A model generated the notes under the pieces. That model did not search any database. It had not been told where the DNA came from and saw only the letters and a list, made by a program, of their open reading frames with translations. Positions 1-5,560 of a stretch of DNA of 9,699 nucleotides are shown one piece after another. The stretch covers positions 1 to 9,699 of the forward strand of contig SXKQ01000207.1 of NCBI GenBank assembly GCA_005778045.1, in the 5' to 3' direction. The DNA comes from Planctomycetia bacterium. GTDB taxonomy: Bacteria; Planctomycetota; UBA1135; GCA-002686595. The position numbers and the translations under genes were made by a program. The stretch's first letter is position 1; the number at the start of each line of letters is the position of its first letter.

Positions 1-180
1 CCGCGAGTCGGCATCGGCCCGTAAGGGCCGCGAGTCGGCATCGGCCCGTAAGGGCCGCGAGTCGGCATCGGCCCGTAAGGGCCGCGAGTCGGCATCGGCC
101 CGTAAGGGCCGCGAGTCGGCATCGGCCCGTAAGGGCCGCGAGTCGGCATCGGCCCGTGAGGGCCGCGAGTCGGCATCGGC
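1..180. repeat. 27-bp tandem repeat array, about 6.7 copies, each with a hairpin
   Basis: Six full head-to-tail 27-bp units start at 1, 28, 55, 82, 109 and 136, and a partial seventh covers 163-180. The first five units are identical; the sixth differs by one base (A to G at 158). Each unit is a 16-nt inverted repeat, CGGCCCGTAAGGGCCG, plus the 11-nt linker CGAGTCGGCAT. The inverted repeats lie at 15-30, 42-57, 69-84, 96-111, 123-138 and 150-165. As plus-strand RNA each would form a 6-bp stem closed by a GUAA loop (GUGA in unit 6), both GNRA tetraloops. The array begins exactly in phase at base 1, so it probably continues to the left. There are no spacers and no T-tract. Function is unknown; it could be a minisatellite, a REP-like array or the coding repeat of an off-window gene. 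Confidence 0.97.
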
Positions 181-215
181 AGCGATTCCGAGGCGCGGGT
201 CGGGGATGACGCGCC
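181..215. other. Short non-coding stretch between the repeat array and the phospholipase-like gene stop
   Basis: This 35-bp stretch joins the truncated last repeat copy to the TAG stop of the minus-strand gene. I see no U-tract terminator, no RNA gene and no convincing coding signal. If the minus-strand genes are read through, the repeat array would lie in their 3' untranslated region. Confidence 0.5.
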
Positions 216-1088
216 CTAGCCGTGCGGCGGCGGCGATTCCATGCCGACGAGGAAGCGCGCCGCGTTCGCCGCGGACACCTCGGCATTCATGCTGCGCGGC
301 AGCACCTTGTGCAAGAGCGAGGTGCGCAGCGAGAGGGCTTCCTTCTGGGCCGCCTTTCCGTTGGCGTCGACATGCGCGATGCGCTCGATGCCGTCCTCCG
401 AGAGCACGAGGAAGATGCGCTCGATCGCGGCGCTGCGGAAGCGGTCGAGAAAGCCGCGCTTGAGCTCGATCGCGCCGCGCGGGTGCAGGCCTTCGACTCC
501 GGTGCGCCAAGCTTTGCGCTCGGAGACGAGCAGCAGGTGGTTGAAGATCAGCTTGTTGGTGCCCATCGGCAGCGCCTTGCGCGGCACGGTGGCGTTGACG
601 AGCTCATCGAGGGGGACGAGGCCTTCCACGGACTTGAGGCGCGTGACCACGTCCCAGCGCTCGTCGGGCACGAAGCGATCGGCGCTCATCTCCCAGTACA
701 GGTGACCGAGGCCCTGCGTGCGGGCGAAGCGCGCGAGGTGGTAGGGCACGAAGTGGTTGTGCGCGATCGTGTCGGCGGCGAGGTGCGCGACGTAGCCGCA
801 GATGAAGGCGCGCTCGAAGTCGCTGCTCGCCAGGGCGCGCATCTCGCCCACGATGCCCCAGCGGTGGCAGTGGCTGTAGGGACCGCCGGCGGCCTTCAGG
901 TTGATGATGTCGGCCGCGATATGTCCGTATTGCCACGCCTCGCGGTGCTCGCTGACGAGGCGCCGCACGGTAGGTCGGAGGCGCTCGCGCTGGCGGAAGA
1001 CGCGGTGCTCGAACTCGAGGTGATTGCCCGGGCCCCAGGCGAGCACGCACGGCAAGGCAAGCAGCAGGAAGAGCAGCGCAAAGGCCAT
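216..1088 (-). CDS. Secreted zinc-dependent phospholipase C family protein
   Basis: This is a 290-residue protein with a Sec signal peptide at about residues 1-17 (hydrophobic run ending in VLA), predicted to be cleaved just before Trp18. In the zinc-dependent phospholipase C family (Bacillus cereus PLC type) the mature N-terminal Trp is itself a zinc ligand. The rest of the ligand pattern can be read: an early His (H23 or H28), D60 in AADI, H73/H75, then H102-x3-D106-x5-H112 in GYVAHLAADTIAHNH, and H129-x3-E133 in GHLYWE. This resembles the family spacing H-x3-D-x5-H...H-x3-E. It probably hydrolyses phosphoester bonds outside the cytoplasm; the substrate is unknown. I chose ATG at 1088 because it starts the signal peptide directly. 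A TTG at 1133 would add 15 residues before the hydrophobic core. Neither start has a clear Shine-Dalgarno. The gene lies 70 nt downstream of the lipoprotein gene on the same strand. Confidence 0.88.
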   Translation of the reverse strand: MAFALLFLLLALPCVLAWGPGNHLEFEHRVFRQRERLRPTVRRLVSEHREAWQYGHIAADIINLKAAGGPYSHCHRWGIVGEMRALASSDFERAFICGYVAHLAADTIAHNHFVPYHLARFARTQGLGHLYWEMSADRFVPDERWDVVTRLKSVEGLVPLDELVNATVPRKALPMGTNKLIFNHLLLVSERKAWRTGVEGLHPRGAIELKRGFLDRFRSAAIERIFLVLSEDGIERIAHVDANGKAAQKEALSLRTSLLHKVLPRSMNAEVSAANAARFLVGMESPPPHG

Positions 1089-1158
1089 CCCGGGAGTGAG
1101 CCTAGGCCGAGGGGCGGCTTTTTCGCGGCCCAATCTGGCACGCCGGGCCCGCTCGGGC

Positions 1159-1500
1159 TCAGTCGCGCCAGGCGCGCACGACCCGGCCGTCGTCGAACTC
1201 GACGTAGGCCGCGTGGGAGGTCTCGTTGCGCGGCTGGTTGTCGATGATCAGTACCCGTGCCCCGCCGGCGCTCTCGCGCTCGCGATAGCCCCAGGTCCAC
1301 AGCTCGCATTCGCTGCCGAGCTCGATCTTTTGCATCGGCTCGCCGAGCAGCGCGATCACGAAGCGCCGTCCGCAGCCCTTCTCGATCTGGTCGAGGGTGG
1401 TCGTGCCGATGACGATGTTCTTGGCGGCGAGGTCGCTCGTGCGGCAGGCGGCGAGCGCAGCGGGCAGGCACAGGAGGAACAGGGCGGCGCAGCGGTGCAT
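1159..1500 (-). CDS. Small lipoprotein with BamE/SmpA-like fold
   Basis: A 113-residue protein. It begins with a lipoprotein signal peptide whose lipobox is L16-A17-A18-C19, so Cys19 should be lipidated; residue +2 is Arg, not Asp. The mature part follows the SmpA/OmlA/BamE-like layout: a strand and turn (IVIGTTTLDQIEKGCG, residues 29-44), a helix ending in LLGEP (51-55), a Trp/Tyr-rich strand (LWTWGYRE, 67-74), a hydrophobic strand (VLIIDNQ), and a last strand with VEFDDGRVVRAW. Such proteins are small envelope lipoproteins; BamE is part of the outer-membrane beta-barrel assembly machine, but many relatives are unassigned, and I do not claim it is BamE itself. ATG at 1500 is preferred over longer in-frame extensions because it places the signal peptide at the N terminus. 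GGAG lies about 12 nt upstream. It heads a probable two-gene minus-strand unit with the phospholipase-like gene. Confidence 0.75.
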   Translation of the reverse strand: MHRCAALFLLCLPAALAACRTSDLAAKNIVIGTTTLDQIEKGCGRRFVIALLGEPMQKIELGSECELWTWGYRERESAGGARVLIIDNQPRNETSHAAYVEFDDGRVVRAWRD

Positions 1501-1591
1501 GGCAAGGGGCTCCGCCGCGAACGATAGCGCGCACAGGGCGGCGCCGCGACGGGAGCTTGAAAGGCGTCTAGCGCTGGAGGATGGTGGCTCC
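1501..1591. promoter_or_regulatory. Divergent intergenic region, presumed back-to-back promoters
   Basis: These 91 bp separate the minus-strand lipoprotein gene from the plus-strand molybdenum hydroxylase operon, so promoters for both are expected here. Signals are weak. On the minus strand TATCGT (1526-1521) could be a -10 about 20 nt before the ATG. On the plus strand TTGAAA at 1557-1562 resembles a -35 but has no good -10 at normal spacing. No operator palindrome stands out. Confidence 0.35.
1575..1580 (+). promoter_or_regulatory. Ribosome binding site for the molybdopterin subunit
   Basis: TGGAGG lies 11 nt before ATG 1592. The spacing is a little long, but this is the only purine-rich site upstream, and it supports ATG 1592 over the open extension that continues antisense through the lipoprotein gene. 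An ATG at 1581 directly abuts the site and opens only a four-codon frame. Confidence 0.55.
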
Positions 1592-3766
1592 ATGAGCACA
1601 CGCTTCGTGGGGGCGCGCCTTCCCCGCCCAGACGGGCCAGCGAAGGTGAGGGGCCACGCGCTCTACGTAGCGGACAGCCCCGTGGCGGGAGCGTGGGTCG
1701 GCGGGACCGTTCGTTCGCACGTGGCGCGCGGGGTCCTCGAAGGTTTCGACTTCGACCCCGCGTTCGACCTCTCGCGCTGCACGCTCGCCGGGCCCTCCGA
1801 CGTGCCGGGCGCGAACGTGATCGCCATGCTCGTCGAGGACATGCCGCTGCTCGCGGTGCGCGAGGTCGAGCACGTGGGCGAGGCGCTGCTCCTCGTCGCG
1901 GCACCCGACGAGGCCACGCTGCATGCAGCACTCGCGGCGATTCGGCCGCGCATCGCGCCGCGCGAGCCGGTGCTCGATGCCCGCGACTCGCAGCGCGTGT
2001 TCAAGCGACTCTTGATCCAAAAAGGCGATGCGTCGGCGGTCCTCGCGCGCGCGGAGCGCGTGATCGAGGGCCAGTACGAGACCGGCACGCAGGAGCAGAT
2101 GTACATCGAGCCTCAGGGCGTGGTCGCGTTGCCGCCCGATGTGGACGGCACGCTGGTCGTGCGCGGCTCGATGCAGTGCCCGTATTACGTGCAGAAGGCG
2201 CTGTGCCGCGCGTTCGCGCTCCCTGCGGAGCGCGTGCGGGTCGTGCAGGAAGCGACGGGCGGCGGCTTCGGCGGCAAGGAGGACTATCCCTCCGTGCTCG
2301 CCTGCCATGCGGCCCTGCTCGCGCTGCGCTCAGGGCGGCCGGTGAGCATGCTCTATGGTCGCCACGAGGACCTGGTCGCGACGCCCAAGCGCCACCCCTC
2401 GCGCGTGCGCCACCGCACGGCCATGGATCGCGAGGGACGGCTCCTCGCGATGGAGATCGAGGTGCTGCTCGACGGCGGTGCGTACACGACGCTCTCGCCC
2501 GTGGTGCTCTCGCGCGGCTGCATCCACGCGGCCGGTCCCTATCGCTGCGACCATGTGCGTATCGAGGGCCGCGCGGTCGCTACGAACCACGTTCCCTACG
2601 GTGCGTTCCGCGGCTTCGGTGCCCCGCAGACCTGCTTCGCGATCGAGCGCCACATGGACCTCATCGCACGCGAGCTGGGAATGCACCCGTACGAGCTGCG
2701 CCGGCGCAACCTGCTGCGTGAGGGCGACACGACGGCGACGGGGCAGGTGCTGCGCGAGAGCGTCGGTTCGCAGCCGGTGATGGAACGCATCGCGGAGGTC
2801 ACGGGGTTCGATCGGCACGCGTGGCGCGCGCCGCGCACGGGGCGCGTGCGCCGCGGCATGGGCTTGTCCTTCTTCTTTCACGGCGCTGGATTCACGGGCG
2901 CGGGCGAGACGCTGCTGCAGGGCAAGGTCGCGCTCGAGCTCGACTCCGAGGGGCGCGTGGTCGTGCGCGCCGCCTCGACCGAGTTCGGGCAGGGCACGGA
3001 GACGCTCTTTCGCGCGATCGCGTGCGACGCGCTCGGCTGCGAACCCGACGACGTGCTCGTCGCGCAACCCGACACGCATACCGTGCCGAACTCCGGGCCG
3101 ACCGTCGCGTCGCGTACATGCATGGTCGTCGGGGGCGTGCTCGCGCGCGCCTGCCGCGACCTGCGCGCCCGCATCGGCGCTGGCACGTTCCGCGAGCGCG
3201 CGCGGGCTATCGTCGCGTCGGGACGCGACAGCCGCGTCGAGGCGTGCTACGAGCCTCCGGCGACGCTGGAGTGGAACGAGGAGACGTACACGGGCGACGC
3301 CTATCCGGCCTACGGCTGGGCAGCGGACGTGGCCGAGGTCGAGGTCGACCTCGACACGTTCGAGGTGCGCGTCACGCGCTTCACGAGCGCCGTGGACTGC
3401 GGCACTGCGATTCAGCCGCAGATGGTGGTCGGCCAGTTCGAGGGCGGCTCGCTGCAGGCGATCGGCTTCGCGCACCTCGAGGTCGTCACCACGCGCGCCG
3501 GCCGCTTCCTCCAGGACCGCATGGCGACCTGCATCATCCCGACCGCGCTCGACGCGCCCGACTTCCGCACGGAGCTGGTGCCGGTGCCGTTCTCGCGCGG
3601 TCCCTTCGGCGCCAAGGGCGTGGGGGAGATGCCGATGGACGGTGGTGCGCCGGCTGTGCTCTCGGCGATCGAGGACGCGCTCGGGCTGCATGTCACGGTC
3701 GTGCCCGCGACGCCCGAGCGACTGTGCGAAGCGTGGCTGGAGCGGCATCCTGAGGAACGACTTTGA
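1592..3766 (+). CDS. Xanthine dehydrogenase family molybdopterin-binding subunit
   Basis: A 724-residue large subunit of a heterotrimeric molybdenum hydroxylase, which hydroxylates carbon in N-heterocycles or aldehydes using water-derived oxygen. The N-terminal domain has the family pattern GARLPRPDGPAKVRGHALYV (residues 8-27). The Mo-pterin domain shows Q219, the glycine-rich TGGGFGGKED (222-231, E230), AFRGFGAPQ (338-346, R340), SGPTVASRT in the middle, and GAKGVGE (673-679), whose E679 matches the catalytic glutamate. E230 and R340 correspond to substrate-binding Glu802 and Arg880 of bovine xanthine oxidase, so a purine-like substrate is plausible; this is inference. Length is close to E. 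coli XdhA (about 750). There is no signal peptide, so it should be cytoplasmic. It heads an operon: its TGA overlaps the TTG of the 2Fe-2S gene by 4 nt. No XdhC/MocA-type Mo-cofactor chaperone gene is in the window. Confidence 0.94.
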   Translation: MSTRFVGARLPRPDGPAKVRGHALYVADSPVAGAWVGGTVRSHVARGVLEGFDFDPAFDLSRCTLAGPSDVPGANVIAMLVEDMPLLAVREVEHVGEALLLVAAPDEATLHAALAAIRPRIAPREPVLDARDSQRVFKRLLIQKGDASAVLARAERVIEGQYETGTQEQMYIEPQGVVALPPDVDGTLVVRGSMQCPYYVQKALCRAFALPAERVRVVQEATGGGFGGKEDYPSVLACHAALLALRSGRPVSMLYGRHEDLVATPKRHPSRVRHRTAMDREGRLLAMEIEVLLDGGAYTTLSPVVLSRGCIHAAGPYRCDHVRIEGRAVATNHVPYGAFRGFGAPQTCFAIERHMDLIARELGMHPYELRRRNLLREGDTTATGQVLRESVGSQPVMERIAEVTGFDRHAWRAPRTGRVRRGMGLSFFFHGAGFTGAGETLLQGKVALELDSEGRVVVRAASTEFGQGTETLFRAIACDALGCEPDDVLVAQPDTHTVPNSGPTVASRTCMVVGGVLARACRDLRARIGAGTFRERARAIVASGRDSRVEACYEPPATLEWNEETYTGDAYPAYGWAADVAEVEVDLDTFEVRVTRFTSAVDCGTAIQPQMVVGQFEGGSLQAIGFAHLEVVTTRAGRFLQDRMATCIIPTALDAPDFRTELVPVPFSRGPFGAKGVGEMPMDGGAPAVLSAIEDALGLHVTVVPATPERLCEAWLERHPEERL
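3752..3756 (+). promoter_or_regulatory. Ribosome binding site fixing the TTG start of the 2Fe-2S subunit
   Basis: GAGGA lies 6 nt before TTG 3763, inside the last codons of the molybdopterin subunit gene. The good spacing and the lack of a better ATG or GTG before the ferredoxin-like fold make TTG 3763 the likely start. Confidence 0.7.
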
Positions 3767-4224
3767 AGCTCAAGCTGGGGGTCAACGGAGTCGAGCGCGA
3801 GCTCGAGGTCGACCCGCTGATGCGCCTGCTCGACCTCGTGCGCGTGGAACTCGGACTCACGGGAACCAAGGAAGGCTGCGGAGAGGGCGAGTGCGGCGCG
3901 TGCACGGTGCTCGTCGACGGCGTGGCCGTGAACTCCTGCCTCGTGCCGGCCTGCCAGGTCGATGGCGCACGCGTGACGACCATCGAGGGCACGGGTTTCG
4001 AACCCGAGCAGCGCGCGTTCCTCGAGGAGGGCGCCGCGCAGTGCGGAATCTGTACGCCGGGAATGATCGTGATGACGCGGGCGTTCGCGGAGCGCTGTCG
4101 CGCGCAGGGACGCACGCCGACGCTCGCGGACGCGCGCACGGCGCTCGCGGGCAACCTGTGCCGCTGCACGGGCTACGGCGCAATCCTGCGCGCGGCGCTC
4201 GGGGCCGCGAAGGAGCGTGCGTGA
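3763..4224 (+). CDS. 2Fe-2S subunit of the xanthine dehydrogenase family hydroxylase
   Basis: A 153-residue electron-transfer subunit carrying two 2Fe-2S clusters between the Mo site and FAD. The N-terminal plant-ferredoxin-like domain has C39, C44, C47 and C59 (GCGEGECGAC, then NSC). The C-terminal helical domain has C94 and C97 in QCGICTPGM and C133 and C135 in NLCRCTGY; Q93, usually next to the molybdopterin, is also kept. All eight cluster cysteines are present and the length matches the family (about 150-160). The start is TTG, in a TTGA overlap with the upstream TGA stop; the end overlaps the next gene as GTGA. This points to translational coupling and balanced subunit production. Confidence 0.96.
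   Translation: MKLKLGVNGVERELEVDPLMRLLDLVRVELGLTGTKEGCGEGECGACTVLVDGVAVNSCLVPACQVDGARVTTIEGTGFEPEQRAFLEEGAAQCGICTPGMIVMTRAFAERCRAQGRTPTLADARTALAGNLCRCTGYGAILRAALGAAKERA
4210..4215 (+). promoter_or_regulatory. Ribosome binding site fixing the GTG start of the FAD subunit
   Basis: AAGGAG lies 5 nt before GTG 4221, within the end of the 2Fe-2S gene. It supports a GTG start in the GTGA overlap rather than any longer in-frame extension, which would run antisense-like through the 2Fe-2S gene. Confidence 0.75.
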
Positions 4225-5090
4225 GCGTCGACGTCACGGTTGCGCGCAGCCTGCGCGAGGCACTGGAGGCACTGGCGCGGCCCGGAGCGCCGACGCAGGT
4301 GCTCGCGGGCGGTACGGACCTGATGGTCGAGCTGCGCACGGGGCGCGCGCGGCCCGAGCGCATGGTCGACGTGTGGAAGCTCGGAGAGCTGCGTGGCGTG
4401 CGCGCGGAGGCGGACGGGCTGCGCATCGGCGCGCTCGCGACGTGCGCGGAGCTGCGCCACGACCCGCTGGTCGCGCGCCGCGCCGCGCTCGTCGCCACCG
4501 CGTGTGCCGAGGTCGGCGCCGAGCAGATTCAGGGGCGCGCGACGCTCGGCGGAAACCTCGGCACGGCATCGCCGGCCGCCGATCTCAACCCCGCGCTCGT
4601 CGCGCTCGGCGCTCGCGTGCGGCTCGTCTCGCTGGCGGGCGCTCGCGAGCTTCCGTGCGACGAGTTCCTTGCGGGCTATCGGCGCACGCTGCGCCGTGCC
4701 GACGAGCTCGTCGAGTCGGTGCTCGTGCCCACGCGTCCGGCGGGCGAGCGCTGCGGCCTGCGCAAGGTCGGCACGCGCCGCGCGCAGTCCATCTCCAAGC
4801 TCGTCGTGGCGCTGGCGCTCTCCGTCGAGGGCCGTCGCATCACGGCCCTGCGCGCCGCGGCCGGTTCGGTCGGTCCGCGCACCCTCAGGTTGGCCGGTCT
4901 CGAGCACGAGCTCGCGGGCGCGGCGCTCGAGCCGCAGCTCCTGCGCGCGGCCGCCCTCCGCAGCGCGCGCGAGGACATCGCGCCGATCGACGACGTCCGT
5001 TCGAGCGAGGCCTACCGCCGGCAGGTCTTCGCTCGCGTCCTAGCCACTCTGCTCGACGAGCTTTCTGGAGCCTCCGCATGCCCTTCTTGA
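4221..5090 (+). CDS. FAD-binding subunit of the xanthine dehydrogenase family hydroxylase
   Basis: A 289-residue flavin subunit that takes electrons from the 2Fe-2S clusters and passes them to an acceptor (NAD or another; not readable here). The FAD_binding_5 domain shows the pyrophosphate loop LAGGTDL (residues 28-34) and the second flavin motif TLGGNLGTASPAAD (108-121). The C-terminal part, with LRKVGTRRAQSISKLVVALAL and a later RAAAGSVGPRTLRL, fits the CO-dehydrogenase flavoprotein C-terminal domain. Length agrees with E. coli XdhB (about 290). No extra cysteine cluster for a 4Fe-4S centre is seen. The start is GTG 4221, overlapping the 2Fe-2S stop by 4 nt. The 3' end overlaps the membrane-protein gene by 13 nt. 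The order Mo, FeS, FAD differs from E. coli xdhABC (Mo, FAD, FeS). Confidence 0.94.
   Translation: MSVDVTVARSLREALEALARPGAPTQVLAGGTDLMVELRTGRARPERMVDVWKLGELRGVRAEADGLRIGALATCAELRHDPLVARRAALVATACAEVGAEQIQGRATLGGNLGTASPAADLNPALVALGARVRLVSLAGARELPCDEFLAGYRRTLRRADELVESVLVPTRPAGERCGLRKVGTRRAQSISKLVVALALSVEGRRITALRAAAGSVGPRTLRLAGLEHELAGAALEPQLLRAAALRSAREDIAPIDDVRSSEAYRRQVFARVLATLLDELSGASACPS
5066..5070 (+). promoter_or_regulatory. Ribosome binding site for the YdcZ-like gene
   Basis: TGGAG lies 7 nt before ATG 5078, within the FAD subunit gene. It supports a separate initiation site at the 13-nt overlap. Confidence 0.55.
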
Positions 5091-5521
5091 TCCTGCTCTC
5101 CCTGTGCCTCGGCGCGGCCATGTGCCTGCAGAGCACCGTCAACGGCCAGCTCTATCTGCGCCTCGGCCTGCCGCTGACCCTGGTGATCAACTCGGGCCTC
5201 GTGTTCGCCGGATCGAGCCTGTGGTTTTTCGTCGACCGCACCACCGGGCAGTTGCCCGCGCGCGCCCCGGCGCCCTGGTACCTCTTCACCGGTGGCCTGT
5301 TCGGCCTCGTGATCATCTCGTGCGCCGCGATGGCGTACCCGCGGCTGGGGGCCGGAGTCACGACGGCGCTCGCCGTGGCCGCGCAGGTGCTGGTCGCGCT
5401 GTTGCTCGACTGGGTCGGCGCCACGGGCGCGCGCCTGCCGCTCACGACCGAGCGCGTGGTCGGGCTCGCGCTGGTCGCGCTCGGCGTCTGGCTGGTGGTC
5501 GCGCCGTCGCGCCAGCGCTGA
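5078..5521 (+). CDS. YdcZ/DUF606-type DMT-superfamily membrane protein
   Basis: A 147-residue integral membrane protein with about five hydrophobic segments (near residues 3-17, 33-52, 67-86, 93-112 and 123-142). Short conserved features match the DMT YdcZ family: LQSTVNGQL (17-25) after the first segment, WYLFTGGLFG (67-76), YPRLGAG (87-93) before TTALAVAAQVLVALLLD (95-111), and a final segment VVGLALVALGVWLVV. Family members are about 140-150 residues, form half-size five-helix units and are thought to be transporters, mostly of unknown substrate. The start overlaps the FAD gene by 13 nt in another frame, so it looks like the last cistron of the hydroxylase operon. Moving the enzyme's substrate or product across the inner membrane would be a reasonable role but is inference from position only. 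Confidence 0.85.
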   Translation: MPFLILLSLCLGAAMCLQSTVNGQLYLRLGLPLTLVINSGLVFAGSSLWFFVDRTTGQLPARAPAPWYLFTGGLFGLVIISCAAMAYPRLGAGVTTALAVAAQVLVALLLDWVGATGARLPLTTERVVGLALVALGVWLVVAPSRQR

Positions 5522-5544
5522 GCGGGCGCGAGCCGTGGCGCTGC

Positions 5545-5550
5545 TACACT
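5545..5550 (+). promoter_or_regulatory. Possible -10 element for a near-leaderless transcript
   Basis: TACACT fits a sigma-70-type -10 (four of six bases) in the only gap (5522-5560) of the plus-strand run. It ends 10 nt before GTG 5561, so transcription would begin at or a few bases before the start codon. No convincing -35 is seen. The downstream gene lacks a Shine-Dalgarno, which agrees with a near-leaderless mRNA. Confidence 0.3.
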
Positions 5551-5560
5551 CATTCTTGCC

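Noticed and set aside
1..180. CRISPR array
   Set aside because: The 27-bp units are directly head-to-tail with no unique spacers, and no cas genes are present.
1089..1133. TTG 1133 as start of the phospholipase-like protein
   Set aside because: It would add 15 charged and proline-rich residues before the signal peptide and has no Shine-Dalgarno; ATG 1088 gives a normal signal peptide.
222..1247. 341-codon plus-strand open frame opposite the phospholipase-like and lipoprotein genes
   Set aside because: The minus strand has signal peptides, a lipobox and zinc ligands; the plus-strand product has none of these and no recognisable family.
1557..1574. Plus-strand sigma-70 promoter with TTGAAA as -35
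   Set aside because: No acceptable -10 occurs 16-18 nt downstream; the nearest AT-containing stretch is too close.
1397..1591. N-terminal extension of the molybdopterin subunit upstream of ATG 1592
   Set aside because: The extension is antisense to the lipoprotein gene, has no family similarity, and would bypass the ribosome binding site at 1575-1580.
2330..3748. 472-codon minus-strand open frame opposite the molybdopterin subunit
   Set aside because: It is a shadow of a well-supported gene whose catalytic motifs are intact, and it has no recognisable domain.
5509..5543. Intrinsic terminator after the YdcZ-like gene
   Set aside because: GCGCCA (5509-5514) can pair with TGGCGC (5536-5541), but the loop is long, an alternative CAGCGC/GCGCTG pairing competes, and no T-tract follows.
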